Below are positions 52,503 through 62,426 of a DNA stretch of 64,000 nucleotides, in pieces (the first letter of the stretch is position 1; each line of letters opens with the position of its first letter). The notes beneath the pieces were generated by a model. It saw only the letters and a list, made by a program, of their open reading frames with translations, was not told the DNA's origin and did not search any database. Source of the stretch: an uncultured Prevotella sp. (GTDB lineage Bacteria > Bacteroidota > Bacteroidia > Bacteroidales > Bacteroidaceae). The stretch covers positions 1 through 64,000 of the forward strand of contig ONAE01000001.1 of the NCBI GenBank assembly GCA_900315695.1, read 5' to 3'. The translations under genes and the position numbers were made by a program.

Positions 52503-54830
52503 TTATTTTGTGATGACTTGGAGCGCTTTGTCGCCTGGCTTGAAGAGCAAGCCTGTGCAACTCTTGGCGTCGGCTTGGTAAGGCTTCAGGTCGATGGCAT
52601 TCCAGTCGATCTCGTCGGTACGCTGTGCGAGGGGTACATGAGGAATCAGCGATCCATCGCGAACCAGGATGACGGCAGGGATCTTACCTACCTCGATCGT
52701 CTGATAACCACCTTCATAAATCTTGCCACTCTGGTAGTCAATCCACTTGCCCTTAGGCAGATATACGGTACGACTGTTGCCTGACTCCATCAGAGGTGCC
52801 ACGAGGATCTGGGAACCGAACATATACTCATCCTCGACGAGCCATGCGCCGGGATCCTGCGGGAACTCCACCAGCAGGGCTCGTACCATCGGCAGACCGC
52901 GCTCTGAACAATCCTTTGCCTGAGCATAGACGTAAGGCATGAGCTTGTATTTCATCTCTGCACAATCACGGAAAGCCTCTGTAAATGACTCTGAGATGAG
53001 CCAAGGCTCTGTGGGAGGTGCACCGTGGGCACGCGTGTGAGAACTGAGGAAGCCGAAGGGGAGCCAACGGCGGTAGATATCTTCCGGTGAAGCGGTGACG
53101 AAACCACCCATATCATGACTCCAGAAAGAGAAGCCGCTGAGTCCGAAGGAAAGTCCACCTCGCAAATCACCCATCATACCTGTATTCGTGGTAGCGGCAT
53201 CTCCGCCCCAGTGAAGGGCATAACGCTGAGAGCCAGCCCAGGCAGAACGTGCCCAGATGATACCCTCACCTGGATGATTACGCTCTACAACCTCCCAAAG
53301 GGCTTTGTTATAGCGCAAGGGATAAAGGTTATGCTCATAGAGTCCGCCTTTACCGCTATGGTAGAAACCATTATAAGGTGCAGCCTCACCAAAGTCGCAC
53401 TTGATGGTAGAGACACCCTGTTTCAGCAGGCCTTCGATCTTCTGCTGGTACCAGCTGACGGTCTCAGGATTTGAGAAGTCGAGAACGGCATCCTCTACAG
53501 GCATACCACCTGCAGCATTCAGCACATGCATGCCTTTTGCGATGATCTCGGGGAAGAAGCGGTTCTTCGGCGTAAAGTATGGCAGCTGCCACAGACAGGT
53601 GTGGAAGCCGTCCTTTGCAAACTGTTTGAGCATCTTCACGGGATCCTTGAAGCGATCCTTGGCAAACTGATAGTCGCACTGCCAATCGACACCAAACCAA
53701 CCGGTATCGAAGTGGATCACATCGCTGGGAATCTTGTTAGCACGCAACTGACGAGCAATCTCAAGACCCTCCTCCTGAGAGAAGTAGGTGATGCGGCTCA
53801 TCCAGGTGCCGAAGCTCCAGAGAGGCAGCATGGGTGACTTACCCGTGATATTGGTATATTCGTTGAGGATGTCCTTCGGCTCTCCAAGGAAGAGGAAGAA
53901 GTCCATCTGCTCATCAGCCATAAACAGACGGCTCGTGCCAATATAAGAGGCACCAAAGTCGCAGGTGACAGGTGCTGAGGTATGCATGAACACACCATAG
54001 CCTCGGTTGGAGAAGAAGAAAGGCACTGGCTTGTACTCGCCATCGGTCTCAGGCCCCTGAGGGTCGGTAACGGAGAGGTGTACCTTCTGTCCTACCTTAT
54101 TCAAAGAGGTGAACGACTCACCACAGCCGTAGATACGCTCACCAGGTGCCAAGGTCAGTACAGGGTTGACACTACGGGAGTTGTCGGTGCCACGCTTGAT
54201 AAATGAGAATGGCAACAGCTTCACCTGCGAGGAATCATTATCGATGTTGTGACGAGTCTGCGTGAGGATCTTGCCAGCGGCATCCTTCACGACCAGTCGC
54301 CATGGGTATTTCTGCAGTTCGATGCTGCCGTAAGGTGAGGTATAGACAATCGCCTTGTCGGTCTGCGACACCTTCCATGCTACCCCACCCTGGCGCTGTT
54401 TAAACTGATCGCAGAACATCGGATCGTCCTGTTCGGTGTTAGCAGGTTCTATCGGGGTGGTGAGCATCCGTACACGCACCGTACGGGGTGAGATGAATTC
54501 GAGCTTGATTTTCAGGTCGGGATCGTTGACATAAGCAGCATCGGGGAAGTCGAGCATCTGCAAACGTACGGGCCAGTAGCCATTGAGGTTGAAAGCCTGA
54601 CGGGGGGTCAGACGGAAGCGTTTCCAGTTGACTGTTCCCTCACCCTTCTGGGCATCGAAACTCGACAGGGAGTCGGCCAGAAAGTAAATGTTAGACAGGT
54701 CGTAGAAATCGGTTGACACATCCTTCTGCATACCTTGCAGATACTGGATGCCTGCATTGGTCTGAATCTGAGCCACAGCAGTAAACTGTGAACAGCAGAC
54801 AGCGAAAAGGACAAATAATAATTTCTTCAT
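52503..54830 (-). CDS. GH31 alpha-glycosidase, alpha-xylosidase-like
   Basis: 775 residues. Signal peptide (1-20), an N-terminal beta-sandwich, then the GH31 barrel. The nucleophile motif IKCDFGEAAP matches the KxDFGE form of alpha-xylosidases (YicI-like) rather than the WxDMNE form of alpha-glucosidases. The acid/base Asp lies in HWGGDAATT. It would release xylose from xylogluco-oligosaccharides in the periplasm. It follows the GH2 gene by 12 bases. Confidence 0.88.
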   Translation of the reverse strand: MKKLLFVLFAVCCSQFTAVAQIQTNAGIQYLQGMQKDVSTDFYDLSNIYFLADSLSSFDAQKGEGTVNWKRFRLTPRQAFNLNGYWPVRLQMLDFPDAAYVNDPDLKIKLEFISPRTVRVRMLTTPIEPANTEQDDPMFCDQFKQRQGGVAWKVSQTDKAIVYTSPYGSIELQKYPWRLVVKDAAGKILTQTRHNIDNDSSQVKLLPFSFIKRGTDNSRSVNPVLTLAPGERIYGCGESFTSLNKVGQKVHLSVTDPQGPETDGEYKPVPFFFSNRGYGVFMHTSAPVTCDFGASYIGTSRLFMADEQMDFFLFLGEPKDILNEYTNITGKSPMLPLWSFGTWMSRITYFSQEEGLEIARQLRANKIPSDVIHFDTGWFGVDWQCDYQFAKDRFKDPVKMLKQFAKDGFHTCLWQLPYFTPKNRFFPEIIAKGMHVLNAAGGMPVEDAVLDFSNPETVSWYQQKIEGLLKQGVSTIKCDFGEAAPYNGFYHSGKGGLYEHNLYPLRYNKALWEVVERNHPGEGIIWARSAWAGSQRYALHWGGDAATTNTGMMGDLRGGLSFGLSGFSFWSHDMGGFVTASPEDIYRRWLPFGFLSSHTRAHGAPPTEPWLISESFTEAFRDCAEMKYKLMPYVYAQAKDCSERGLPMVRALLVEFPQDPGAWLVEDEYMFGSQILVAPLMESGNSRTVYLPKGKWIDYQSGKIYEGGYQTIEVGKIPAVILVRDGSLIPHVPLAQRTDEIDWNAIDLKPYQADAKSCTGLLFKPGDKALQVITK

Positions 54831-54842
54831 ATCTTCAAGTTT

Positions 54843-57233
54843 TTAATTATTGAATTCAATCACATCAGACAAGAGCATCGGCGACTTAGCCGTAACGGAA
54901 CCATTGCCCTTGACCACAACCATACACTTGCCGAAGAAGACTTTGCGCAGTGCTGACGGGTGAGGATTCTCGGGAGTCGCAACGAGGCGCATACGCTCCA
55001 TCGAGGTCTGACAACCGTTGTCGGTAGCTAAGATTTCACCACCCTCGCTGATGAAAGAGATCTGATCCTCTGCCCAAGGACAGAGGTTGCCATCCTTGTC
55101 AACGACCTCAGCGCTGATAAAGGTCAGCTCCTTACCCACATAGTCCTTCGACAAGCGGATCTTAGCAGGTGCACCTGCCGTCTTGATGGTCTGCTCACAG
55201 ACCACCTTGCCGTCCTTGCGGGATACAGCCTTCACCTCACCCGGATCAAAGGTTACACGCCACATGACATGATACTGATGGGAGTCGGCCTTACGACGTA
55301 CACCCTGTGACTTTCCGTTGATGAACAGCTCCACCTCGTCGGCATTATTGTAGTAGCACCACATATCGATCTCATCGCCAGGAATCCAGTTCCAGTGGGG
55401 AAAGAGATGCAGAACGGGCTTCGAGGTCCACTCGCTCTGATACATATAATAGATATCCTTTGGGAAACCTGCAAGATCGATGATACCGAAGTAAGACGAA
55501 CGTGCCGGGAAACCATAGGGCGTGGGCTCACCGATATAGTCGAAGCCTGTCCAGATATACTGTCCGCCACAATAGGGCGTGTGTTTCACCACATCCCAGT
55601 TCGTCTCGTGGGTTGTTGACCATGAGGCGTGCATGTTATCATACGACGAACACATATAGGTGGGATCGGTATAGGGCAGCCACCACTCTTTCGGAGCCAC
55701 AATCACAGAATCGGAAGGCATCATATAGAAACCGCGTGTCTGCAAGGCAGAGACACTCTCTGACATGATAAAGGGCTTGCCAGAGAAGTTCTGAGGCACA
55801 TCCTTGATCCACTGGTGATGATAGTTGAAACCGATGATGTCGATGGCACCACTCCTGAAGAGGTGGTTACCCGGGTCGGGCTCGTTGCAGCCTGCCGTGA
55901 TGGGGCGCGACGCGTCGTAACGACGTATAATCTCTGCCAGATGCCGTGTGAGAAGCGACTGTACGGAGAGCTCCCCTTCCTTGGCGAGTGTAGAGGCATC
56001 ATGACCTGCATTCAGGATCAGGTTGGCCTGTTCGAGTGATAAGGTGTCAGCCTCAGCAGAAGACCACTGCTCAAGCACCTCGTTTCCGATACTCCACATA
56101 AGGATGGAGGGGTGGTTGCGATCGCGAATCACCAGGTCGGAGAGGTCGCGCTCGTGCCACTCATCGAAGAAACGGGCATAGTCGTTCTGTGTCTTTCTGC
56201 GGCGCCACATGTCGAACGACTCGTCCATAACGATGAGACCCATCGTGTCGCACATATTCAACAGCTCCGGAGCTGGTGGGTTATGTGAAGAGCGGATACT
56301 GTTCACACCCATGGCCTTCAGTTTGGTGAGCTTGCGGTGGAGGGCATCCTCGCTGAGTGCAGCTCCCAGACAACCGAAGTCGTGATGCTCGCAGACACCA
56401 TTGATCTTGAAGTTCTTGCCATTGAGCCAGAAGCCCGTCTTGGCATCAAACTTGAAATCACGGAAACCTGTGGTGGTCTCTACCTCATCCACCACCTTGC
56501 CATCTGCGATCAGTTGTGTGCGGACTGTATAGACATACGGATCCTCGCACGACCACTTACGCGGCTTCTTGATATTGGCAGGCTTGCCATTGGCATCGAG
56601 CCAGATATTCTTAACAGTGACCTTCTGGTTGGTGGGATTCTCATAATCCACCTCTACCTTGCCGTTGTTCACAAAGACACCCCAGTGCTTCACATGAATC
56701 GGATGGGTCTTCGTGAGCCATACATGGCGGTAGATGCCGCAGCCGGAATACCAGCGGGAGTTAGGCTGGTCGGAGTTATCCACTCTGACAGCTACGAGAT
56801 TTGTACCAACATGAATATAAGGTGTGATATCGTATTCGAAACTGGAATAGCCGTAGGGACGATAGCCCACCTTCTGTCCGTTCACATAGACAGTGGAGTT
56901 CATATACACGCCATCAAACTCCAGGAAGAACTTCTCACTCTTCACCTCTTCACGTCCCAGTTCAAAGGTCTTTCTATACCAGCCAATGCCACCAGGCAGG
57001 GCACCACCGCCAGCACCGCTGGGGTTCCCCACAAAGAAATCACCCTCGATAGCCCAATCGTGAGGCACATCGAGCTGCCGCCAGGAAGCATCATGATACT
57101 CGGGTGTTGCCATCGCTGCCGTATCAGCGAGGATAAAGCGCCACCCCTTATCGAAACACAAACGCTCACGGGCCTGTGCAGAGAGTCCCACACAGGCCAG
57201 TATAGCCAGTAGAATCGTTTTTCTGATCATCAT
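54843..57233 (-). CDS. GH2 beta-galactosidase-like enzyme
   Basis: 796 residues. Signal peptide (1-22, ends SAQA), a sugar-binding jelly roll (PHDWAIEGDF...GWYRKTFEL), an Ig-like domain, the TIM barrel with acid/base Glu in WSIGNEV and nucleophile Glu in IMSESVSA, then C-terminal Ig-like domains. Together with the GH31 alpha-xylosidase it fits removal of galactosyl-xylosyl side chains of xyloglucan. No SusC/SusD pair is nearby. Confidence 0.88.
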   Translation of the reverse strand: MMIRKTILLAILACVGLSAQARERLCFDKGWRFILADTAAMATPEYHDASWRQLDVPHDWAIEGDFFVGNPSGAGGGALPGGIGWYRKTFELGREEVKSEKFFLEFDGVYMNSTVYVNGQKVGYRPYGYSSFEYDITPYIHVGTNLVAVRVDNSDQPNSRWYSGCGIYRHVWLTKTHPIHVKHWGVFVNNGKVEVDYENPTNQKVTVKNIWLDANGKPANIKKPRKWSCEDPYVYTVRTQLIADGKVVDEVETTTGFRDFKFDAKTGFWLNGKNFKINGVCEHHDFGCLGAALSEDALHRKLTKLKAMGVNSIRSSHNPPAPELLNMCDTMGLIVMDESFDMWRRRKTQNDYARFFDEWHERDLSDLVIRDRNHPSILMWSIGNEVLEQWSSAEADTLSLEQANLILNAGHDASTLAKEGELSVQSLLTRHLAEIIRRYDASRPITAGCNEPDPGNHLFRSGAIDIIGFNYHHQWIKDVPQNFSGKPFIMSESVSALQTRGFYMMPSDSVIVAPKEWWLPYTDPTYMCSSYDNMHASWSTTHETNWDVVKHTPYCGGQYIWTGFDYIGEPTPYGFPARSSYFGIIDLAGFPKDIYYMYQSEWTSKPVLHLFPHWNWIPGDEIDMWCYYNNADEVELFINGKSQGVRRKADSHQYHVMWRVTFDPGEVKAVSRKDGKVVCEQTIKTAGAPAKIRLSKDYVGKELTFISAEVVDKDGNLCPWAEDQISFISEGGEILATDNGCQTSMERMRLVATPENPHPSALRKVFFGKCMVVVKGNGSVTAKSPMLLSDVIEFNN

Positions 57234-57266
57234 AAATATTTAATAGTTATTGGTATGTTATGTAGC

Positions 57267-59684
57267 TTAAATATCTCGTTCCAGATAGGTGAAGGTAGTA
57301 TCACCGATGGTGAACTTTGAATTATGATAAAGTGTGCAACTGTTGCCCGGTTTGAGAGGATTTGTGCCTACCATCACACCCTCTTCAAGAGCCGTCAGAC
57401 GGATACCTAATCCCGACTGCCGCAAGTTGGCATGGACTGGGGCTACCTGACCCTTAATATCCCACGTCATCTGCAACGAGCAGTCGATAGATTTACCGAT
57501 AGTGACCACCTCTTCAGGATTATTGAGGAACCACTTGTAGATAGCGATATCCATTTCCTTAACCGCACCTTTCACATTGAGGAAGTAGCGTTCGGATACA
57601 GGTGCCATCTGTGCCACAGCCAGTCCCACACCCACACTATAGAAGATGCAGCTGAACAGTAACAGCACACGGATATCCAACTGCATGACTCCCCTGAACA
57701 GAATTGTCCACAGATAGACAGAGATTACACCCAACAGAATAGCTAACAAGAGGATGTATTTACGGAGATGGATCCTGGTGTCGGCTGTAGAAACAAAGGC
57801 AATCATCAAAGCCATTGCCGCCCAGGGTATCCAGTCGAGCACAGCCACCCAAGGATTCATATTCAAGGCAATAGAAACGGACTCGATGAGCAGGAAAATG
57901 AGATAAGAGAATACAGAGACAATAATCACACGCAGGCAGATGCTGAGCACACGCTTGAGGTGGAAATGACGCCGTATTGTCAGAAGTGTCAGGGCGAAGG
58001 TCAGACAGGCACTGAGACATGTGCCGAACAATGGTACATAACCCTTGTTGGAATCCTGATCATTGAACACTGCATAAGAATCCACTTCAACGATCTTTGC
58101 TTCAACCATCTTTGCGACCAAAGTGGGGACTTCATTATCGAACCCTAATACCAGACTCACATACAAGAGCCAAGCCACCATAGCCGCCGCAATGGAGACA
58201 ATAATCCACTTCATATAAAAATGTGCATTCTTAGGATCGAAGAGATTATCATGATTATAATAATGTGAACCCGTCTGGCAATGCCGTCCATACTCCGGAC
58301 AATGATAGCCGTTCTCATCCCAGCAGCTCTTATGCATCACATGCTCACACTTCACCACAATATCATCGCCAGTCTCAAAGGGAGCCTTACAGTAATAGCA
58401 AGTCTCAGAAACGGCGATATTGCCTACACTCATGTTGCCTGGAATATACTTCACAACATAATCTCTCAAGAAAAGCTTATATCTGATGAATGGTATCAGC
58501 AGCTGGAATACGAGATAAACGAACAGGATAGCAAGCAGACTGAGACCGACGCCCTGAAGGAACATCGAAATCTGGGTATAGCCATTAACTATCACAGGAT
58601 TATAAGCATCGCCTAAGATGATGGAGGTAGTGGCTTTACCAATAAGATGTCCGTCATCTTTGGCCAAGAGTTCGATGAGCATGGTATGGGGAACACCACT
58701 ATAGACTTTGCCATCGGGGTTCTCGAAGTCGAACTCATTGGCAATGATGTCTGTTCGTTTCATACCCATGATACTCTCCTTCAGTTCTGTCCAGGTGAAC
58801 TGTGTCTCATAAACGCCACCGTAATTCTTTGCAAGCACCTTCAAGACACTCTCCGCCTGATTACTCGTGGCGAGTGCATCATTGGTAGAGAAGCAGACGG
58901 CACTGATAGAGAGGAAGTTCGCTGTCAGCACAGAATCCTGTTTAATCAACTGTTCCTGCAAAGTAAAGTGGTCAGGATCTATCGGTTCGTCATTATCGCC
59001 ATAGACCACTTCATTGGAGAATACCACCATCGCCACTTTCTTGGCATTGGCCCAGACACCCGCACGATCCTCAATCTCTTTCTTCTTCAGCATGATAGAA
59101 CGATAAAGCAACTTGGGTTGATCCTGCTTGGACACGAAACGAGTGTTAAGCACATAGTCGGTAGCTCGCATGGTCTCGCTGACAGACTCCTCATACATAA
59201 AAGCAAGATAAAGATTCACACCCAAAACCGTACGTATCTCACGAACTGCTTTCAACTCATTATCCACGATGGGTTGCGGCAGATCCAGATCAACCAGCAC
59301 CAGTACCTTCAAGCCTTCCTTAACCACCTGTTCGCCCTCGGAATTCCTCACATAAGTGAGAACAGGATGACTGCTAGAAGTATTCGGCACTCCGCCAATA
59401 AGCTCGGTAGCCTTCACTACAACCTGATTGGTATCGGTAAGCGCATAAGGGCCAAGGTCTTCCTTGATGGATGTGAATATCTTGAACCGCTTATAGCCAG
59501 GAGAGAACTCCACCCCCATCACTTCAAGTTGATTGGCACTGATGGTAGAGTCGTTCTCTGACTCCGTGCTGAAGATATCCTCCAATTCTGTGTCATCAAC
59601 ATTTGCATTCGTCAGTTGGTCGCATCCCACCATGGAAGCGGCAATGAAAGCAATCAGTAATATACGATACATATTCTTTATCAT
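57267..59684 (-). CDS. lipoprotein with vWA-like, membrane, RING-like and FHA-like domains
   Basis: 805 residues. The lipobox MVGC has Cys21. About 120-310 resembles a degenerate vWA domain (LKVLVLVDLDL). A membrane helix lies at about 376-400. Residues 429-469 carry C429-C432-C446-H448-H451-C454-C462-C469, a RING-H2-like zinc site with an irregular last pair. Further helices occupy about 492-514, 551-570, 580-606, 614-632, 643-662 and 672-692. The C-terminal part, about 725-805, is FHA-like (VTIGKS, a VHANL segment, FTIGDTTFTYL). It may be a membrane E3-type protein. It is last in the E2/Ubl cluster. Confidence 0.7.
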   Translation of the reverse strand: MIKNMYRILLIAFIAASMVGCDQLTNANVDDTELEDIFSTESENDSTISANQLEVMGVEFSPGYKRFKIFTSIKEDLGPYALTDTNQVVVKATELIGGVPNTSSSHPVLTYVRNSEGEQVVKEGLKVLVLVDLDLPQPIVDNELKAVREIRTVLGVNLYLAFMYEESVSETMRATDYVLNTRFVSKQDQPKLLYRSIMLKKKEIEDRAGVWANAKKVAMVVFSNEVVYGDNDEPIDPDHFTLQEQLIKQDSVLTANFLSISAVCFSTNDALATSNQAESVLKVLAKNYGGVYETQFTWTELKESIMGMKRTDIIANEFDFENPDGKVYSGVPHTMLIELLAKDDGHLIGKATTSIILGDAYNPVIVNGYTQISMFLQGVGLSLLAILFVYLVFQLLIPFIRYKLFLRDYVVKYIPGNMSVGNIAVSETCYYCKAPFETGDDIVVKCEHVMHKSCWDENGYHCPEYGRHCQTGSHYYNHDNLFDPKNAHFYMKWIIVSIAAAMVAWLLYVSLVLGFDNEVPTLVAKMVEAKIVEVDSYAVFNDQDSNKGYVPLFGTCLSACLTFALTLLTIRRHFHLKRVLSICLRVIIVSVFSYLIFLLIESVSIALNMNPWVAVLDWIPWAAMALMIAFVSTADTRIHLRKYILLLAILLGVISVYLWTILFRGVMQLDIRVLLLFSCIFYSVGVGLAVAQMAPVSERYFLNVKGAVKEMDIAIYKWFLNNPEEVVTIGKSIDCSLQMTWDIKGQVAPVHANLRQSGLGIRLTALEEGVMVGTNPLKPGNSCTLYHNSKFTIGDTTFTYLERDI

Positions 59685-59707
59685 GCGTTTATACCTTTTT
59701 CGTTTAT

Positions 59708-60637
59708 TTAGATCATAGGATACTTGGAATCCTTTCCTTGATTATTCATCATTTCTTTCATCTTCTTCATATTAGCCAACTTATCCTTGTAAGCTTTGTA
59801 TCTGGCAACCACCATCGTGAAGAACAAAAGGATGATCGATACAGCAGCCAGACCCATCACATAGTCCTTGATACGCTGGAAAATTGGTTTATACTCCAAC
59901 GCCTGCACCTTCTCAGATACACTCTTCATCACCACGAACTGCTCGTCGAGCACATTCATACGAGGCTGAAGCGTAGGTACCAGTTCTGCAGAAGCCTTAG
60001 CTGCATCGTAGCTTGCCTGAAGCTTCTCAAAGATCAGCGATTCACGTGCTTTTGCCTTCTCAAGCTGGGGGGCCAGATTCTTAACAAGCGACAATTTATA
60101 AGCACGCTGATAGAGTTTCTTATAGACAGCTACCTGACTGATGATGAAATTATCAGCATCAGCAAAATCAGAGATGGCCTTCACCATCGCGTCCTTCGCA
60201 TCAAGGGTATCTTTCACAGACTGCTTCAATGCCTCAATATTGGCCACCATTGTCATCAGATCTTCGTCGTTGGCGATATCCATCTGTTGAGCCTGCGTAT
60301 AAGTGTTCCACATCACATCTAACGAGTTATACCGCTGGTCGTAGCTTTTCATACGCTGTTCAAGAACATCAACGAAATTCTTGGTGAGTCCCAACTTGAC
60401 ATCTGGTGCCAAGGAGATACTACCCACCATTTGCAACTGGGTAAAGTCATCGGAGAACTGACTCAGGCGTGATTCAATCTCCAGTTTCAGCGCCTGTTCC
60501 TCGGGCGACAAAGCCTCTGTCTTTTTTCCCTCTTTTGCATCCTGCTTCAGAGGCACAGCTTGTTCCTGCGCCATCAGAGAACCCGAAAGCGTTAAGCCCA
60601 ACAGAGCCACGACGATATATTGAAGCCAATTACTCAT
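59708..60637 (-). CDS. exported coiled-coil protein with C-terminal membrane helix
   Basis: 309 residues. Signal peptide (1-23, ends LMAQ), a long helical region rich in Glu, Lys and Ala (about 35-255, strong coiled-coil character), and one membrane helix (about 263-283, VMGLAAVSIILLFFTMVVA) before a basic Met/Lys tail. No enzymatic motif. It lies 23 bases upstream of the RING/FHA gene. It might be a membrane scaffold, by context only. Confidence 0.65.
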   Translation of the reverse strand: MSNWLQYIVVALLGLTLSGSLMAQEQAVPLKQDAKEGKKTEALSPEEQALKLEIESRLSQFSDDFTQLQMVGSISLAPDVKLGLTKNFVDVLEQRMKSYDQRYNSLDVMWNTYTQAQQMDIANDEDLMTMVANIEALKQSVKDTLDAKDAMVKAISDFADADNFIISQVAVYKKLYQRAYKLSLVKNLAPQLEKAKARESLIFEKLQASYDAAKASAELVPTLQPRMNVLDEQFVVMKSVSEKVQALEYKPIFQRIKDYVMGLAAVSIILLFFTMVVARYKAYKDKLANMKKMKEMMNNQGKDSKYPMI

Positions 60638-60650
60638 TTCTCAACAAAAC

Positions 60651-61811
60651 TCACTCTTTAGCGGATAGACACGTCATGTTAAAGTAACGTACAGCGGCAT
60701 TGAAGATGGTTAATGCCTTCTTCTGTTCTTCCGTGACGCCAGCACGACCTCCGATAAGTTCATTTCCTGACTTGATATTATTTTGGCCATTAGTAATCAG
60801 ATCCTGACGTTCTATGGGATCAATGCTTATCAACCAGCGCGACACTATCTCGTCAATCTGACGGGCTTTCACCATCAGCGTCTTCAAGTCTTCAGGCGAT
60901 AAGCCGGAACCACCACCAGAGCCAACGGGCCCCACCACAACGCACTTCATGGCTGCAATGGAATCGACATACTGGTTATACTCATTCCATGCTGTCTGAA
61001 CATCGGGACACGGACTCTCGACTTCCTTTGCCTGGAATTGCCCTTGGATGGTGGTCTTCATCTCCTCAAAGATCTTCAACGACTCCTGAGAACCCACCTG
61101 TCCGCTACCATATTTCTTCTTAAAAGAGGTATAACTCTGTTTTACACCATCCAACGCCTTCCTGGCACCCTCCACATCAGCGTCGAGGCCGAAGCACGGA
61201 TTGCGTTCAATGGTCACCTGATACTGTATGTTCAGATCCCGACCAAACGGTATCTCAAAAAGATTATACTTCTTCTTCTCGGTCTTATCAATCAGGAACA
61301 CATCATGGAGCGTGATATTCACCTGTGTACGTTTGTTAAGGATATCAAACGTCTGGGCTATGAAATCATTCTCCATTTTATATTCGATAGGAGTCGGTTG
61401 CAGACCATCATAATCGATCCAACGCTGGAAGAAGAACTCCTTCCTCGGCTTGGGAATAGAGGCCTTGACAAGCTTCGTGATGCGATACTTGTCAGTAGGT
61501 TCGAATGCCACCACGTAGGGGAGCTGAGCAGGACGGAGTTTGCGCCCCTTGATCAGCGGTTTGAAATGCACCTTATCCCAGAACACGAACAGCGACCGAT
61601 AGGAGATCAGGGTCACCGTCAGCGTATTGGCATCCTCTTTGAACACGAACTTCACCATCAGATCCATATCCTTACTATCAGGTTTTAAGGATATATGATC
61701 CGTATAAGACTTCCCTTGCGCTACACTGATAGCCCTGACCGTCTGCGCCTGAATGCTAAACATCCAGAAGCAGCCTGTCAGCAGAAGTATCATTCTATGT
61801 TTTATATTCAT
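60651..61811 (-). CDS. exported protein, unknown
   Basis: 386 residues. Signal peptide (1-23, ends IQAQ). The N-terminal half is beta-rich (MDLMVKFVFKEDANTLTVTLISYRSLFVFWD). The C-terminal half is helical, with a Gly/Ser linker (VGSGGGSG) and an EDLKTLMVKARQIDEIV helix. No family recognised. It sits between the E2 gene and the coiled-coil gene with gaps of 6 and 13 bases. Confidence 0.6.
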   Translation of the reverse strand: MNIKHRMILLLTGCFWMFSIQAQTVRAISVAQGKSYTDHISLKPDSKDMDLMVKFVFKEDANTLTVTLISYRSLFVFWDKVHFKPLIKGRKLRPAQLPYVVAFEPTDKYRITKLVKASIPKPRKEFFFQRWIDYDGLQPTPIEYKMENDFIAQTFDILNKRTQVNITLHDVFLIDKTEKKKYNLFEIPFGRDLNIQYQVTIERNPCFGLDADVEGARKALDGVKQSYTSFKKKYGSGQVGSQESLKIFEEMKTTIQGQFQAKEVESPCPDVQTAWNEYNQYVDSIAAMKCVVVGPVGSGGGSGLSPEDLKTLMVKARQIDEIVSRWLISIDPIERQDLITNGQNNIKSGNELIGGRAGVTEEQKKALTIFNAAVRYFNMTCLSAKE

Positions 61812-61817
61812 ATGCTT

Positions 61818-62408
61818 TTATGATTGCTCAAAATAAATCCATTCTTTGGGCTCGCCTTGATGCGTGACCCAAGCAGCTACTTTCAAATCCTCTGGATACG
61901 GAGCCTCTATCAGTGCATGATAGGTATCATAGCGCAGATAGGAAGCCACCCGCAGAACGCCCCACAGCAAATCCGTATAGGTATCAGTCATATTCAGGCA
62001 AACCCGTCCTGCAAAGTCTCCGAAGTATCGGATGTTCGGATGCCAGGGATGCGGGATAGACTGTCCTGCGGTATCAGTAGTGAGGAAATGCAACGAAGGC
62101 GGTGCATCCACACAGGGATAGTTATGCGGCAGATCGATCATCATCTGGAAACACGTGGCATAGAGAGGCTGGTTTTCTACCCCAGGCTCATTGAGTGCCT
62201 CCTCGTGGGTCACACCACAGATACTACGCAGATGATAGGTCACAAGATAAGACGTAGGCAGACCGTCGGTGTTACGACGCGTCACCTTGCAGGAGATATC
62301 CTGACGGTCAGCCAGTCCTGTCTCCAGCTGCTGCCACTCATACCACAGACGACGGTTACGTCCGTGAAGGGCAGTGGCGTCAAAAGCCTGTATCTCACGC
62401 TCCATCAT
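61818..62408 (-). CDS. E2 ubiquitin-conjugating-like enzyme
   Basis: 196 residues with a classical UBC core. LPHNYPCVDAPPSLHF is the P-x-x-YP...PP strand. HPN (H123-N125) precedes GRVCLN with catalytic Cys137, then an LLWGVLRVASYL helix as in eukaryotic E2. This is a much closer match to canonical E2 than the E2-like proteins at 20695 and 21107. It should form a thioester with a ubiquitin-like protein. The 18-base spacing from the Ubl gene supports pairing. No E1 gene is visible in the window on this side. Confidence 0.85.
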   Translation of the reverse strand: MMEREIQAFDATALHGRNRRLWYEWQQLETGLADRQDISCKVTRRNTDGLPTSYLVTYHLRSICGVTHEEALNEPGVENQPLYATCFQMMIDLPHNYPCVDAPPSLHFLTTDTAGQSIPHPWHPNIRYFGDFAGRVCLNMTDTYTDLLWGVLRVASYLRYDTYHALIEAPYPEDLKVAAWVTHQGEPKEWIYFEQS

Positions 62409-62426
62409 ACCTCACAATTCTTGTCA

